DNA of 64,000 nt from Agrobacterium tumefaciens str. B6 (GTDB lineage: Bacteria > Pseudomonadota > Alphaproteobacteria > Rhizobiales > Rhizobiaceae). The notes under the pieces are model-generated. The model did no database searches. It saw only the letters and a program-made list of their open reading frames with translations, and was not told the DNA's origin. The stretch covers positions 1 through 64,000 of the forward strand of contig NZ_LMVK01000010.1 in assembly GCF_001541315.1 (NCBI RefSeq). Direction: 5' to 3'. Positions within the stretch are counted from its first letter, which is position 1; every line of letters starts with the position of its first letter. The position numbers and the translations under genes are program-made. This document shows positions 1-9,228 of the stretch, piece after piece.

Positions 1-3
1 ATC

Positions 4-28
4 AAAAGGCCGCCAAAAGCGGCCTTTA
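4..28. terminator. Hairpin terminator upstream of the tRNA
   Basis: AAAGGCCGC and GCGGCCTTT form a near-perfect stem around a short AAAA loop. It probably ends the transcript of a gene lying before the window. The U-tract is weak, so direction is uncertain. Confidence 0.6.
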
Positions 29-46
29 TGCTATAATAAATCATTC

Positions 47-126
<80 letters not shown>

Positions 127-141
127 CTAGTCACACAATAT

Positions 142-176
142 AAAAAGGGCTCCGTGACAACGCGGAGCCCTTTTTT
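142..176 (+). terminator. Rho-independent terminator of the initiator tRNA
   Basis: AAAAAGGGCTCCG and CGGAGCCCTTTTTT form a long stem around a TGACAACG-type loop and end in a run of six T. It sits 19 bases after the tRNA CCA. Confidence 0.92.
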
Positions 177-284
177 GCGTTTCTGGACCGCGGAAATTAC
201 GATATTCCGCCAGACCGCAATGACCTTGCCCCGTTGAAATAATCCATTTTGAAGTAAGCTCTGGCCCATTGAGAGGACCAGGGA

Positions 285-551
285 ATGAAGCGCAATCGTT
301 TTACAGACGAACAGATCATCGGCATTCTGAAGGAGCACGAGGCTGGCACGCCGGTCTCGGAGCTTTGCCGCAAGCACGGCGTCAGCGATGCCAGCATCTA
401 TAAGTGGAAAGCCAAGTTCGGCGGCATGGACGTATCCGAAGCCAAGCGATTGAAGACGCTGGAAGACGAGAACACGAAGCTGAAACGGCTCCTGGCAGAT
501 GCGATGCTGGACAATGCGGCTTTGAAAGACCTTTTGGGAAAGAAGTGGTGA
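285..551 (+). CDS. IS3-family transposase OrfA
   Basis: The 88-residue OrfA has an N-terminal helix-turn-helix (about residues 8-45, [11 protein letters not shown] then [15 protein letters not shown]) followed by a leucine-zipper-like helix ([22 protein letters not shown] region, residues about 52-75). In IS3 elements OrfA binds the inverted ends and contributes the N-terminus of the OrfAB transposase. Near its 3' end the codons TTG GGA AAG give the slippery heptamer GGGAAAG (536-542), in the right phase for a -1 frameshift into orfB. Its TGA stop (549-551) also overlaps a GTG that could restart orfB. Intact. Confidence 0.93.
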   Translation: MKRNRFTDEQIIGILKEHEAGTPVSELCRKHGVSDASIYKWKAKFGGMDVSEAKRLKTLEDENTKLKRLLADAMLDNAALKDLLGKKW

Positions 552-1474
552 CGCCCGCAGCAAGGCGAAAAGCTGTCGCGCGTCTGATGGATCACCACCA
601 GATGAGCGAACGGCGGGCGTGTAAAGCCATCGGCTTTTGCCGGATGACGATCCGTTACGAAACCAGACGCAGCGATGACTATGATCTTCGCGAGCGGATG
701 AAGGCGCTGGCGCATGAACGTCGCCGCTTTGGATATCGATGCCTTCATGTGCTGCTCAGGCGTGAGGGTCACCTTGTGAACCACAAGCGGCTCTTCCGGC
801 TCTATCGGGAAGAGAAACTGACGGTGCGCAAGCGCGACGGTCGGAAACGAGCGATAGGCACACGAGCACCGATGCTGATCCCGCTTGCCGCCAACGATCG
901 CTGGTCATTGGACTTCGTGTCGGATCAGCTCACCGATGGTCGCAGGTTCCGGGTGCTTACGGTGGTCGACGATTGCACCAGGGAGTGCTTGGCTCTCGTC
1001 GCCGATACGTCGCTTTCCGGTCTGCGGGTTGCCCGTGAGCTGGACCGGATCATCGAGGGACGAGGCAAGCCGAAGATGATCGTCAGCGACAATGGTAGCG
1101 AGTTCACCAGCAACGCGATCTTGCAATGGACGGATCGGACCAAGGTGGAATGGCACTACATCGCACCGGGCAAGCCGATCCAGAACGCCTTCATCGAAAG
1201 CTTCAATGGGCGGCTGCGGGACGAGTTCCTGAATGAGACTCTCTTCTCGTCGCTGGCTCATGCTCGATCAGCGCTTTCAAACTGGCGCTACGATTACAAC
1301 GATCACCGCCCACACTCTGGCCTCGGCTGGCTGACCCCCGCCGAGTTCGCTCAGACAATCAACCCGCGACGTGATGCGGTGCTGCGCAGCCGAAATGGCT
1401 CCGCACCGCACCCCGCCGCTACCGCCCCGAATACAGCAACCCAAAACCGCTGGAGCGAACTCAAAACTGGATAA
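548..1474 (+). CDS. IS3-family transposase OrfB (DDE catalytic subunit)
   Basis: OrfB lies in the -1 frame relative to orfA and would be made mainly as the OrfAB fusion by slippage at 536-542; the GTG at 548, overlapping the orfA stop as GTGA, is given as a formal start. It has an HTH_21-like region ([17 protein letters not shown]), then an integrase core. The catalytic triad is visible: D in WSLDFVSD, D in IVSDNGSEF, and E in [11 protein letters not shown], with exactly 35 residues between the second D and the E, as in IS3 transposases. The C-terminal [19 protein letters not shown] motif is also standard. No interruption is seen, so the element may be active. Confidence 0.93.
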   Translation: MTPAARRKAVARLMDHHQMSERRACKAIGFCRMTIRYETRRSDDYDLRERMKALAHERRRFGYRCLHVLLRREGHLVNHKRLFRLYREEKLTVRKRDGRKRAIGTRAPMLIPLAANDRWSLDFVSDQLTDGRRFRVLTVVDDCTRECLALVADTSLSGLRVARELDRIIEGRGKPKMIVSDNGSEFTSNAILQWTDRTKVEWHYIAPGKPIQNAFIESFNGRLRDEFLNETLFSSLAHARSALSNWRYDYNDHRPHSGLGWLTPAEFAQTINPRRDAVLRSRNGSAPHPAATAPNTATQNRWSELKTG

Positions 1475-1674
1475 AACTTGGGGGCAAGGTCACGTCAAAT
1501 CGCAATGGTCGCCAAATCTCCAACCTCTCAATGCCTGAGATTATACAAAGGCTGGATTTGCAGGATCGCAGGATAGACCGCTCTCGACGAAAGACCGAGA
1601 CCCGGAAGAACAGCGCGGACGTGATCGTCCTGTGCCTTGCCAAGAGGGGTAGTCCGGCGCTGTCGGGCGCTAAT

Positions 1675-3285
1675 CTACCGTGCGACTCCCGCCGAGAACG
1701 CGGATTTGATGAGTGTTTCGGTATATTCCGCCGTCGGCCTGTTGAATATGTCGTCCGTTTCTCCCTCCTCCACAATCTTCCCGTTTCTCATGACGATGAC
1801 GTAATCCGAAATGGCTTTGACGACAGAAAGGTCGTGGCTGATGAAGATGTAAGAAAGGCCGTGCGTTTTTTGCAAATCGCGCAGCAGGTCGATAACCTGG
1901 CCCTGAACGGATCGGTCCAGCGCCGATGTAGGTTCGTCGAGAATGACGACATCAGGCTTAAGGATGATCGCGCGGGCAATTGCGATACGCTGACGTTGTC
2001 CGCCTGAAAACTCGTGAGGGTAACGGTTGCGGGCGGCGGGATCGAGACCGACTTCTTTCAGCGCTTCGATTGCGCGTTTGTCACGCTCCGCCCGGCTGAG
2101 TTGCTGCTCATGCACGAACAGACCTTCGGTGATTATTTCTCCGACCGTCTGTCTGGGCGAGAGAGAGCCATAGGGATCCTGGAACACCAGCTGCAGATGC
2201 CGTCGCAAAGGCCGCATGGCCTTTCGGTCGAGGCCGCTGATTTCCGTCGCGCCGAAGAAAATGCGGCCATTTGCATGGGCAAGACGCAAAAGCGCGCGAC
2301 CGAGCGTGGACTTGCCCGATCCCGATTCACCGACGATGCCGATGGTCTGTCCCTGGTGAAGGCTGAGATTGACGTCATCGACGGCCCGAAACCTGCTGGG
2401 CTTCGACAGGAAGCCGCCGGGGATTTTATAATCGACTGTCACGTTCTGGCCGGAAAGAACGATCGGCGCCTCTTTACCGACTGCAGGCTTGTGCCCGCTG
2501 GGTTCTGCGTCAAGAAGCATCCTGGTGTATTCCGCCTGCGGACGATCGAAGATATCCTCCGTCGTGCCGGTCTCGACAATCTCGCCGCGGCGCATGACGG
2601 CGACGCGATCGGCAAAGTGGCGGACAACGCCGAGATCATGCGTGATCAGGACGATGGCCATGCCGAAGCGTTGCTGCAACGACTTCAGAAGGTCGAGAAT
2701 CTGCGCCTGGATCGTTACATCGAGCGCAGTCGTCGGCTCATCTGCAATCAGAATGTCCGGTTCATTCGCGAGAGCCATGGCAATCATGACGCGCTGGCGC
2801 TGGCCGCCGGAGAGTTCGTGTGGGTAGCTGTCTATGCGCCGCTCCGGATCAGGAATTCCCACGAGCTTCAGGAGTTCGAGAACGCGTGCACGCGCTTGTC
2901 TTTTGCTGCCACCTTTGTGGTGGATGATCGGTTCGGCGATTTGCGCGCCTATCCTGTAGAGGGGATCGAGCGAGGTCATCGGCTCCTGGAAAATCATGGT
3001 GATTTTCGCGCCGCGGATGTCGTTCAGTTTGCTGACCGGCAGACCGATCAGCTCGCGCCCGCGATATTTTGCCGAGCCCTCAATAACGCCGTTGGATGCA
3101 AGCAGCCCCATGATGCCCATCATGGTCTGGCTTTTGCCGGAACCGGATTCGCCGACAACGGCGAGCGTTTCCCCCGGTTTGACGTCAAGATCGATGCCTT
3201 TAACGGCATTCACCGTGCCATCAGGCGTGGTGAAATCGACCTTGAGATTGCGGACGGTGAGGATGGTTTCAGATGTCTTGGTCAT
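1675..3285 (-). CDS. Oligopeptide ABC transporter, fused double ATPase (OppDF/YejF type)
   Basis: A 536-residue protein with two complete ABC domains, replacing separate OppD and OppF. First domain: Walker A GESGSGKS near residue 45, signature LSGGQRQRV, Walker [13 protein letters not shown]. Second domain (from about residue 270): [29 protein letters not shown], so both sites look competent. The start is set at the ATG in MTKTSETIL; it lies one base after the stop of the upstream permease (TGA 3289-3287), which implies translational coupling. It powers uptake through the OppB/OppC channel at the cytoplasmic face. It is the last gene of the operon. Substrate is inferred as oligopeptides from the binding protein; a YejABEF-like role is the alternative. 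Confidence 0.9.
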   Translation of the reverse strand: MTKTSETILTVRNLKVDFTTPDGTVNAVKGIDLDVKPGETLAVVGESGSGKSQTMMGIMGLLASNGVIEGSAKYRGRELIGLPVSKLNDIRGAKITMIFQEPMTSLDPLYRIGAQIAEPIIHHKGGSKRQARARVLELLKLVGIPDPERRIDSYPHELSGGQRQRVMIAMALANEPDILIADEPTTALDVTIQAQILDLLKSLQQRFGMAIVLITHDLGVVRHFADRVAVMRRGEIVETGTTEDIFDRPQAEYTRMLLDAEPSGHKPAVGKEAPIVLSGQNVTVDYKIPGGFLSKPSRFRAVDDVNLSLHQGQTIGIVGESGSGKSTLGRALLRLAHANGRIFFGATEISGLDRKAMRPLRRHLQLVFQDPYGSLSPRQTVGEIITEGLFVHEQQLSRAERDKRAIEALKEVGLDPAARNRYPHEFSGGQRQRIAIARAIILKPDVVILDEPTSALDRSVQGQVIDLLRDLQKTHGLSYIFISHDLSVVKAISDYVIVMRNGKIVEEGETDDIFNRPTAEYTETLIKSAFSAGVAR

Positions 3286-3286
3286 A

Positions 3287-4417
3287 TCAACGATCCTTGG
3301 GATCGAGCGCATCACGCAACCCATCGCCCACGAAATTGAGCGAAAACAGGGTCAGCACGAAGAAGATCGCCGGAAATATCAGGAGCCATGGTGCCGATTG
3401 GATATTGTTGGCACCTTCGGAAATCAGCGCGCCCCAGCTCGTCAACGGCGCCTGCACGCCAAGACCGAGGAAGGAGAGGAAGCTTTCCAGAAGAATGACC
3501 TTGGGCACGACAACGGTGACGAAGACGACGACGGGCCCGATGGTATTGGGAATGATGTGGCGGCGGATGATCTGCCAGTCGCTCAAACCCAGGGCTTGGG
3601 CAGCACTCACGAATTCCCGCCGTTTCAAGGCAAGCGTCTGGCCACGCACGATACGTGCCATATCCAGCCATTCCACGGCACCGATGACCAGGAAGATCAG
3701 GATAAAGCTGCGGCCGAAAAAGACCACCAGAACGACCACCAGAAAGACGAAGGGCAGCGAATAGAGGATTTCGACGAAACGCATCATCACATTGTCGACA
3801 CGCCCCCCGATATACCCCGCAGTCGCGCCGTAAACGACGCCGATCCCAAGCGAAACGAGACTGGCGAGAACGCCGACGGTGATCGAGATCTGCCCACCCA
3901 GCATCACGCGAGCCAGCATGTCGCGACCGTTCGAATCCGTACCGAAGAAGAAGTATTCGCGGTTTACCTCGCCTTCCAGCTTCAGCGTCCGGCCTTCATC
4001 TTCGGTGGCGACGACCTTCGTATTTTCGAATTCGTTGGCGCGGTCGAAATAACGTGTCGCGCGCGGGTCGATCGGGCTACTGGAGGTGATGGTTGCCGTG
4101 AAGGTCTGCCCCTCCACGGAAAATTCCTTCAGTTCCACGCGCGCGCGGCCTGCGACGCCCTCCATCACGCCCTGAAGGTTGTTCACATCCGGGCGTGGCT
4201 CAAGGCTTGGCGCCACGGAGACATAGGACGAAAACACCTGATCATAGGTGTGCGTAAGGAAATTCGGACCGATAAATGAGAAAAGCGTAATCAGCACGAG
4301 CATGATGGAGCCAGCCATGGCCGCCTTGTTTCGTTTGAAACGCAGGGCTGCCAGCTGGAACAGGCTTCGGCTTTTCACCGATGGTTGAGGGGCAATATTG
4401 CCGGAGATATCAGTCAT
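3287..4417 (-). CDS. oppC: Oligopeptide ABC transporter permease OppC
   Basis: A 376-residue inner-membrane permease. It begins with a cytoplasmic OppC_N-type region (SLFQLAALRFKRNKAAMAG) and a first membrane span, then a periplasmic insert of about 130 residues, then the five-span binding-protein-dependent transport domain. The EAA loop that contacts the ATPase is visible as EFVSAAQALGLSDWQIIRRHIIPN. The ATG at 4417 overlaps the oppB stop by 8 bases and the gene ends one base before the ATPase start, so the genes are coupled. Length and insert match OppC rather than DppC. Confidence 0.88.
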   Translation of the reverse strand: MTDISGNIAPQPSVKSRSLFQLAALRFKRNKAAMAGSIMLVLITLFSFIGPNFLTHTYDQVFSSYVSVAPSLEPRPDVNNLQGVMEGVAGRARVELKEFSVEGQTFTATITSSSPIDPRATRYFDRANEFENTKVVATEDEGRTLKLEGEVNREYFFFGTDSNGRDMLARVMLGGQISITVGVLASLVSLGIGVVYGATAGYIGGRVDNVMMRFVEILYSLPFVFLVVVLVVFFGRSFILIFLVIGAVEWLDMARIVRGQTLALKRREFVSAAQALGLSDWQIIRRHIIPNTIGPVVVFVTVVVPKVILLESFLSFLGLGVQAPLTSWGALISEGANNIQSAPWLLIFPAIFFVLTLFSLNFVGDGLRDALDPKDR

Positions 4418-5333
4418 GTCTGACCCTCGGATCGAGCAGGCCGTAGAGAATATCGACCACGAGATTGAACACGATGACAAAAATGGCGACGAGAACGACG
4501 GTTCCCATCACCAGCGTATAGTCACGATTGATGGCGCCAAGAACGAAATAGCGGCCGACGCCGGGGATCGTGAAGATCGTCTCGACGACCGCCGAACCGG
4601 TGAGCAGGGCTGCGGCACAGGGCGCGAGATAGGAAACGACCGGCAGCATCGCCGCGCGCATGGCGTGGAACACCACCACGCTGCGCGCTGGAAGACCATA
4701 AGCCTTGGCGGTGCGGATATGGTCCATCCGCAGAGCCTCGATCATGGCACCGCGCGTCAGGCGCGCGATAACCGCAAGCTGCGGCAAAGCGAGCGCGATC
4801 ATTGGAAGAATGAGATATCGCAGCGATCCGTCGCCCCAGCTGCCTGCCGGCAGAAGCCCGAGCATGACAGCGAAGATCAGCGTCAGAACCGGTGCGACAA
4901 CGAAGTTCGGCACGGTGACGCCGACTGTCGAAATCGACATGATCGAGAAATCGAAGGCGCTGTTCTGCTTGAGCGCGGCGAAGGTGCCGGCAAGAACGCC
5001 GCCCACCAGCGCCAATAGAAGAGCATAGCTGCCGAGTTCCAGCGAATAGGGCAGGCCCTTGCCGATCAACTGGGCGACGGTGTTGTCCTTGTAGATGTAG
5101 CTCGGACCGAAATCGCCGGTGACGGCATTGCCGAGATAGATGAGATACTGGCGCCACAATGGTTCATCCAGATGATAGGTTCTCATCAGGTTTTCCATCG
5201 TCTGCGGCGGCAGGGGGCGTTCAAGATTGAACGGACCGCCCGGTGCGAAACGCATCAGGAAAAACGAAATCGTGACGACGATAAACAACGTCGGCACGGC
5301 GCTCGCCAAACGGCGCAGAATAAACGAGATCAT
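4410..5333 (-). CDS. oppB: Oligopeptide ABC transporter permease OppB
   Basis: A 307-residue permease that aligns by eye along its length with E. coli OppB: an N-terminal RRLASAVPTLFIVVTISFFLMR span, the LERPLPPQTMENL loop, a GDFGPSY motif, and the EAA loop IRTAKAYGLPARSVVVFHAM. About six membrane spans are expected. It forms the membrane channel with OppC. It lies 54 bases downstream of the binding-protein gene; a strong hairpin (5353-5380) in that gap may lower permease expression relative to the binding protein. Confidence 0.9.
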   Translation of the reverse strand: MISFILRRLASAVPTLFIVVTISFFLMRFAPGGPFNLERPLPPQTMENLMRTYHLDEPLWRQYLIYLGNAVTGDFGPSYIYKDNTVAQLIGKGLPYSLELGSYALLLALVGGVLAGTFAALKQNSAFDFSIMSISTVGVTVPNFVVAPVLTLIFAVMLGLLPAGSWGDGSLRYLILPMIALALPQLAVIARLTRGAMIEALRMDHIRTAKAYGLPARSVVVFHAMRAAMLPVVSYLAPCAAALLTGSAVVETIFTIPGVGRYFVLGAINRDYTLVMGTVVLVAIFVIVFNLVVDILYGLLDPRVRHD

Positions 5334-5352
5334 GGTTTTTCGGGCTCCGGCA

Positions 5353-5380
5353 TGGCACGGTGGTTTCGGCCACCGTGCCA
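5353..5380 (-). other. Intercistronic hairpin between oppA and oppB
   Basis: A perfect 11-bp stem, TGGCACGGTGG / CCACCGTGCCA, around a 6-base TTTCGG loop. No U-tract follows on the minus strand, so it looks like an mRNA 3'-end stabiliser or partial attenuator that keeps the binding-protein message abundant relative to the permeases. This is a common arrangement after solute-binding-protein genes. Confidence 0.6.
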
Positions 5381-5387
5381 GTGCTGC

Positions 5388-6983
5388 TTATTCGGAAACG
5401 CTCAGAAAGCGGCTGAGGTGTTCGTTGGCAGCATTATCTTCCCAACCCTTGACGCGGTTGGAAACCAGCCAGAGATCGGCCTGCGTCAGAAGCGGAGCAA
5501 CCGGCTGTTCCTTCATGAGGATCGTTTCTGCCTCATGCAGCAGCTTGGAGCGCGCTGCCGGATCCTTTTCGTCATAGGATTTCTTCATCAACGCATCATA
5601 TTCGGCGTTGTTGAACTTGGCGTAATTGAAGGTCTTGTTGGAGGATATGGAAAGCGCGAGGAAGTTTTCCGCATCCGCATAGTCGGCAACCCAGCCAGCA
5701 CGCGCGACATTGAATTTGCCGCCTTCCTGCAGGTAGCCATAGTGCGAGGCGACGTCGAGGTTCACCAGCGACACCTTTGCGCCAAAGGTGTTCTTCCACA
5801 TATCTGCAATAGCGGTGGCAACACGCTCATGGTTCGGGTTGGTGTTGTAGCGGATTTCGACGGAAAGAGGTTTGCCGCCCTCACCGTAGCCGGCTTCCTT
5901 CATGAGTTTTAGGGCTTCGTCTTCGCGATCAAGCTGGGACAGCGTCGCAAAGTCGGCCTTGGCTGGCTCGCCGTAGGAAGCCATACCAGGGGGAACCATC
6001 GAGTAGGCCGGAACCTGAGAGCCGCTGTAGATTTCCTTGGCGAGGAAATCGCGGTCCACCGCCATCGACAGGGCTCGGCGGACCCGGACGTCGTTATAGG
6101 GCGCTTCGCGGGTATCGAAGGTGTAGTAATAGGTCGCAAGCGTCGGCGAAACGTGAACCTGTTCACCATAGGCCTTGCGCAGACGGTCGATCTGATCTGC
6201 GGAAAAATTGTAGGCGAGGTCCATTTCCTTCGCTTCGAAACGGCGAACGGATGCGGCCTGGTCATCCACCGGGTAGAAGATGACCTTATCGATCTTGGTG
6301 TTTGCTGCGTCCCAGAAACTGGTGTTCTTGACGACCGTCAGGCTGTCATTCGGGACATGCGCTTCGAGCTTGTATGCACCGTTCGAGACCATGACACCAG
6401 GCTTTACGAAGTTCGTGCCGTTCTTTTCGTAGCTCGCCTTTGAGATGGGCAGAGCCGCCTGATGGGCAAGCAGTTCAACGAAGAAGGGTGTCGGGCGCTC
6501 GAGTGTGATCTCAAGGGTCTTGTCATCCACCGCCTTCACGCCGAGCTGCTCAACCGGCGTTTCGCCCTTGTTGATCTTTTCGGCGTTCTTGATCGGGTAG
6601 AGAATATTCGCGTATTTTGCGGCGGTCTTCGGGTCCTCGACGCGCTGGTAGGAGAAAACGAAATCTCCAGCCGTTACCGGAGTACCATCTGACCACTTCG
6701 CATCCGCGCGCAGCTTGAACGTGTAGACTGTGCCATCCTCAGACAGCGTCCAGCTTTCCGCCGTACCGGGAATGATCTTGCCGGCAGCATCGTAAATGGT
6801 GAGACCTTCATAAAGGTCTTTCAGGATAAAGGCTTCGATGTTGATCGAGGTTTGTGCCTGATCGAGCGTCTGTGGTTCCCCAGCATTACCACGGTGCAGA
6901 ACTGTTTCTGCAAGTGCGGAACTGGCACCGATCAGAAGCGATCCTACCAGCAGAGTGACGCGCGCTGTTGTTGTTATCGACAT
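5388..6983 (-). CDS. oppA: Periplasmic oligopeptide-binding protein OppA
   Basis: A 531-residue family 5 solute-binding protein. The start at the ATG of MSITTTARV is chosen because a GGGGAAAG ribosome site lies just upstream and a clear Sec signal peptide follows (cleavage near ALA-ETVLHRG, about residue 25). Family signatures are AESWTLSEDGTVYTFKLR, AKWSDGTPVTAGDFVFSYQR and the central region YNDVRVRRALSMAVDR. It captures peptides in the periplasm and delivers them to OppBC. First gene of the operon; its promoter should lie in 6984-7248, which holds a tandem 14-bp repeat. Confidence 0.9.
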   Translation of the reverse strand: MSITTTARVTLLVGSLLIGASSALAETVLHRGNAGEPQTLDQAQTSINIEAFILKDLYEGLTIYDAAGKIIPGTAESWTLSEDGTVYTFKLRADAKWSDGTPVTAGDFVFSYQRVEDPKTAAKYANILYPIKNAEKINKGETPVEQLGVKAVDDKTLEITLERPTPFFVELLAHQAALPISKASYEKNGTNFVKPGVMVSNGAYKLEAHVPNDSLTVVKNTSFWDAANTKIDKVIFYPVDDQAASVRRFEAKEMDLAYNFSADQIDRLRKAYGEQVHVSPTLATYYYTFDTREAPYNDVRVRRALSMAVDRDFLAKEIYSGSQVPAYSMVPPGMASYGEPAKADFATLSQLDREDEALKLMKEAGYGEGGKPLSVEIRYNTNPNHERVATAIADMWKNTFGAKVSLVNLDVASHYGYLQEGGKFNVARAGWVADYADAENFLALSISSNKTFNYAKFNNAEYDALMKKSYDEKDPAARSKLLHEAETILMKEQPVAPLLTQADLWLVSNRVKGWEDNAANEHLSRFLSVSE

Positions 6984-7040
6984 TGTTTTCTTTCCCCGTG
7001 AATATTTTAAGTCCACAAACAAGGCCAAATTGCTTCAAAG

Positions 7041-7068
7041 CGCAACCACAATAACGCAACCACAATAA
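7041..7068. repeat. Tandem 14-bp direct repeat upstream of oppA
   Basis: CGCAACCACAATAA occurs twice without a gap (7041-7054, 7055-7068), 58 bases before the oppA start. It lies where the oppA promoter or an operator would be. A TGGGT/ACCCA inverted pair lies further upstream. No known regulator site is recognised. The rest of the 6984-7248 gap shows no gene. Confidence 0.6.
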
Positions 7069-7248
7069 ATTGTGAGTTCTGGCGAAACCTCGCGTTTCAC
7101 TTGGGTTGACGTACCCAGCCTCCCGAGCTTGACCCGAGAGTTTCTTGTAGAAAACTTTGGTGGGAACTCATCCGGCGGCAGGCTGTCGCGAAGCGAAGAT
7201 GCCGGCCTTCGGGGGCCGAACGGTTCGCGCCGCGACCTTGCCGATGCA

Positions 7249-8130
7249 TTATCCCTTTATCCCGCTCGCAGCGATACTGGAGATGAACAGCCTCTGCAGG
7301 CAGAGATAAAAGATCAGCACCGGCAGCGTGATGATGGTGAGATAAGCCATCACCTCACCCCAGGGTGTGTTGAGCTGGAAGAAATATTGCAGCCCCACCA
7401 TCACCGGCCTGTAGGCCTCGGACTGGGTGACGAGAAGCGGCCATAGATATTGCTGGCTGTACATGACGAGAAACTTCAGGATCGCAGCCGTTGCGATGAC
7501 CGGGCCGCTGAGCGGCATCACCACCTGCGCGTAAATCCGCAGCCAGCCGGCCCCGTCGATGCGCGCCGCCTCCAGCAACTCCTTCGGCAAATCCTTGAAA
7601 TATTGTACGAAGAGGAAAATCGTCAGCCCGTCTGCGATCCATGGAATGATCTGCACATGCCAGGAATTGAGCCATCCCCAGGTGAACCCATTGCTGCCGA
7701 TCCATGGCAGATTGTTGACTTCCAGCAGCAGCGGCACGGCAATGGTTTCAAAGGGAATGATGAGGGTGGCGAGGATGACCGAGAAGAGCACATCCTTTCC
7801 ACGCCAGTTCAAAAAGGTGAAGGCGAAGGCGGCAAGCGAGCCAAGCAGCAGGGCGAGAAAGACGGTAACGCCCGTTACCAGCACCGAGTTGAATATGAAG
7901 GTCGCAATCGGCGCTCGGGCAAAAGCCGCAGTGTAGTTTTCGAGCGAAAGGTCTCCCACCGGCAGGAAGGCTCGTATCGACGTGGCATCACTGAGCAGCT
8001 GGTCGTTCGGTTTCAGTGACGAGAAGCCCATGAACAGCAGGGGCAAAATGAAGATCGCCGCGAAAGCCAGCATGAGTACATAGTTGCCGATGAGAAAAGC
8101 GAGGCTTTTGCGTTGTCCGGCCTGCATCAT
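7249..8130 (-). CDS. Sugar ABC transporter permease (MalG/UgpE type)
   Basis: A 293-residue inner-membrane permease of the carbohydrate-uptake-1 class. Six spans are expected: one at the N-terminus (NYVLMLAFAAIFILPLLFMGF) and the rest in the core. The EAA loop is ELLEAARIDGAGWLRIYAQVVMPLSGP, typical of MalG-like proteins. The ATG at 8130 overlaps the stop of the partner permease as ATGA and has a GGGAGAAG ribosome site, so I prefer it over the longer upstream reading. No ATPase gene follows: the next gene downstream is oppA. Substrate is unknown. Confidence 0.87.
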   Translation of the reverse strand: MMQAGQRKSLAFLIGNYVLMLAFAAIFILPLLFMGFSSLKPNDQLLSDATSIRAFLPVGDLSLENYTAAFARAPIATFIFNSVLVTGVTVFLALLLGSLAAFAFTFLNWRGKDVLFSVILATLIIPFETIAVPLLLEVNNLPWIGSNGFTWGWLNSWHVQIIPWIADGLTIFLFVQYFKDLPKELLEAARIDGAGWLRIYAQVVMPLSGPVIATAAILKFLVMYSQQYLWPLLVTQSEAYRPVMVGLQYFFQLNTPWGEVMAYLTIITLPVLIFYLCLQRLFISSIAASGIKG

Positions 8131-9215
8131 TGCTTCTCCCTTGTCAGGTATCGCTGGGTGAGCGATATGCACAGGACAAGCAGGAACAGGACGACCGAGA
8201 TTGCCGAACCTGCCGCGATGTCCTGCTGTCGGTATCCCCGCTCAACCGCCTGATAGACGATGCTCTGCGTCGAATCGCGGGGTCCGCCCTTGGTCATCAC
8301 ATCGATCTGCGCAAAAAGGGCAAAAGCCTGCATGGTAATGACGATGATAATCAGCACGGCCGTGTTGCGCAGCAGCGGCCAGGTTATCATGCTGAACTTC
8401 TGCCAGCGGCTCGCTCCTTCGATATCAGCCGCCTCGTAAAGATCCGGAGAGATTGTTTGCAGGCCGGAAAGCCATATGACCATGTGGAAACCGACGCCCT
8501 GCCAGACTGACATCACCAGAATGGCCCACAGGGCGGTATCGGTTCTGCCCAGCCAGTCGACTGGCTGGAACAGCCCGAAGCTCATGTAACTCAAAAGGCT
8601 GTTCAGAAGACCGTTATCCGCCGCATAGATAAACCGCCAGAGCAGGGCCACCACCACCACCGACAGCACCACAGGCATGAAGTAGATCGCACGGAAAATC
8701 GTGACGCCGGGAATCTTCTGGTTCACCAACAGGGCAAGAAACAACGCAAGTGCTGCCTGAACCGGCGCAACGACCGCCACGAAGGAAAGCGTATTGACGA
8801 GTGCTGTCAAAAACACAACGTCGCGCGCCAGAATGACGATCTGGTTCTCGCCCCAGGTGAAGCTCTTATATTCCCGCATCCCTTCCAGATGGGGATAGTC
8901 GGGATTGTTGCGGGTGAAATTGCGAATTCGCGGATAGGAGATGGCGCCATCCGCACCCTGCTTGAGGCTCCCATCCGCCTCCCTTTCCGGCTCGAGCGTG
9001 AGCACGCCGATACCCAGCAGCCGGGTGTAGTTTTCAACGCCGACAAACTCGGTGGGATTGGGAGATGTCAGCCGCTGGTTGGTGAAGGAAAAACCGAGCC
9101 CCAGCAGAAAGGGCGTGATCAGGAACAGCCCGATCAGCACCATGGCCGGTCCAGCCATGAACCAGCCCGTGAAACCGTCCCGGGTCAGTTTCCCCTTTGA
9201 GGAAAAGAGCGCCAT
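8127..9215 (-). CDS. Sugar ABC transporter permease (MalF/UgpA type)
   Basis: A 362-residue inner-membrane permease, partner of the MalG-type protein. It is longer than a typical UgpA (about 295 residues) because of a periplasmic insert of about 80 residues after the first span (from VGVENYTRLLGIG to the NQIVILARDVVFLTALVNT span). The EAA loop reads ISPDLYEAADIEGASRWQKF. It starts 13 bases after the binding-protein stop and ends with a 4-base overlap on the second permease. Confidence 0.87.
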   Translation of the reverse strand: MALFSSKGKLTRDGFTGWFMAGPAMVLIGLFLITPFLLGLGFSFTNQRLTSPNPTEFVGVENYTRLLGIGVLTLEPEREADGSLKQGADGAISYPRIRNFTRNNPDYPHLEGMREYKSFTWGENQIVILARDVVFLTALVNTLSFVAVVAPVQAALALFLALLVNQKIPGVTIFRAIYFMPVVLSVVVVALLWRFIYAADNGLLNSLLSYMSFGLFQPVDWLGRTDTALWAILVMSVWQGVGFHMVIWLSGLQTISPDLYEAADIEGASRWQKFSMITWPLLRNTAVLIIIVITMQAFALFAQIDVMTKGGPRDSTQSIVYQAVERGYRQQDIAAGSAISVVLFLLVLCISLTQRYLTREKQ

Positions 9216-9228
9216 CGATCACATGCCC

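Larger units (their letters stand above)
221..1492 (+). mobile_element. IS3-family (IS407-group) insertion sequence
   Basis: A 1272-bp element bounded by perfect 12-bp inverted ends, TGACCTTGCCCC at 221-232 and its complement at 1481-1492. It carries the orfA/orfB pair of an IS3 transposase. The OrfA sequence ([37 protein letters not shown]) is typical of the IS407 group, which includes agrobacterial IS426/IS1312; I cannot name the exact element. IS407-group members usually make a 4-bp target duplication, but the flanks are GCAA (217-220) and CGTC (1493-1496), which do not match. The element sits between the tRNA terminator and the 3' end of the opp operon. Confidence 0.93.

Noticed and set aside
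2014-4279. Long plus-strand open frames opposite the opp operon
   Set aside because: The minus-strand ABC ATPase and permease motifs are unmistakable; the plus frames are shadows.
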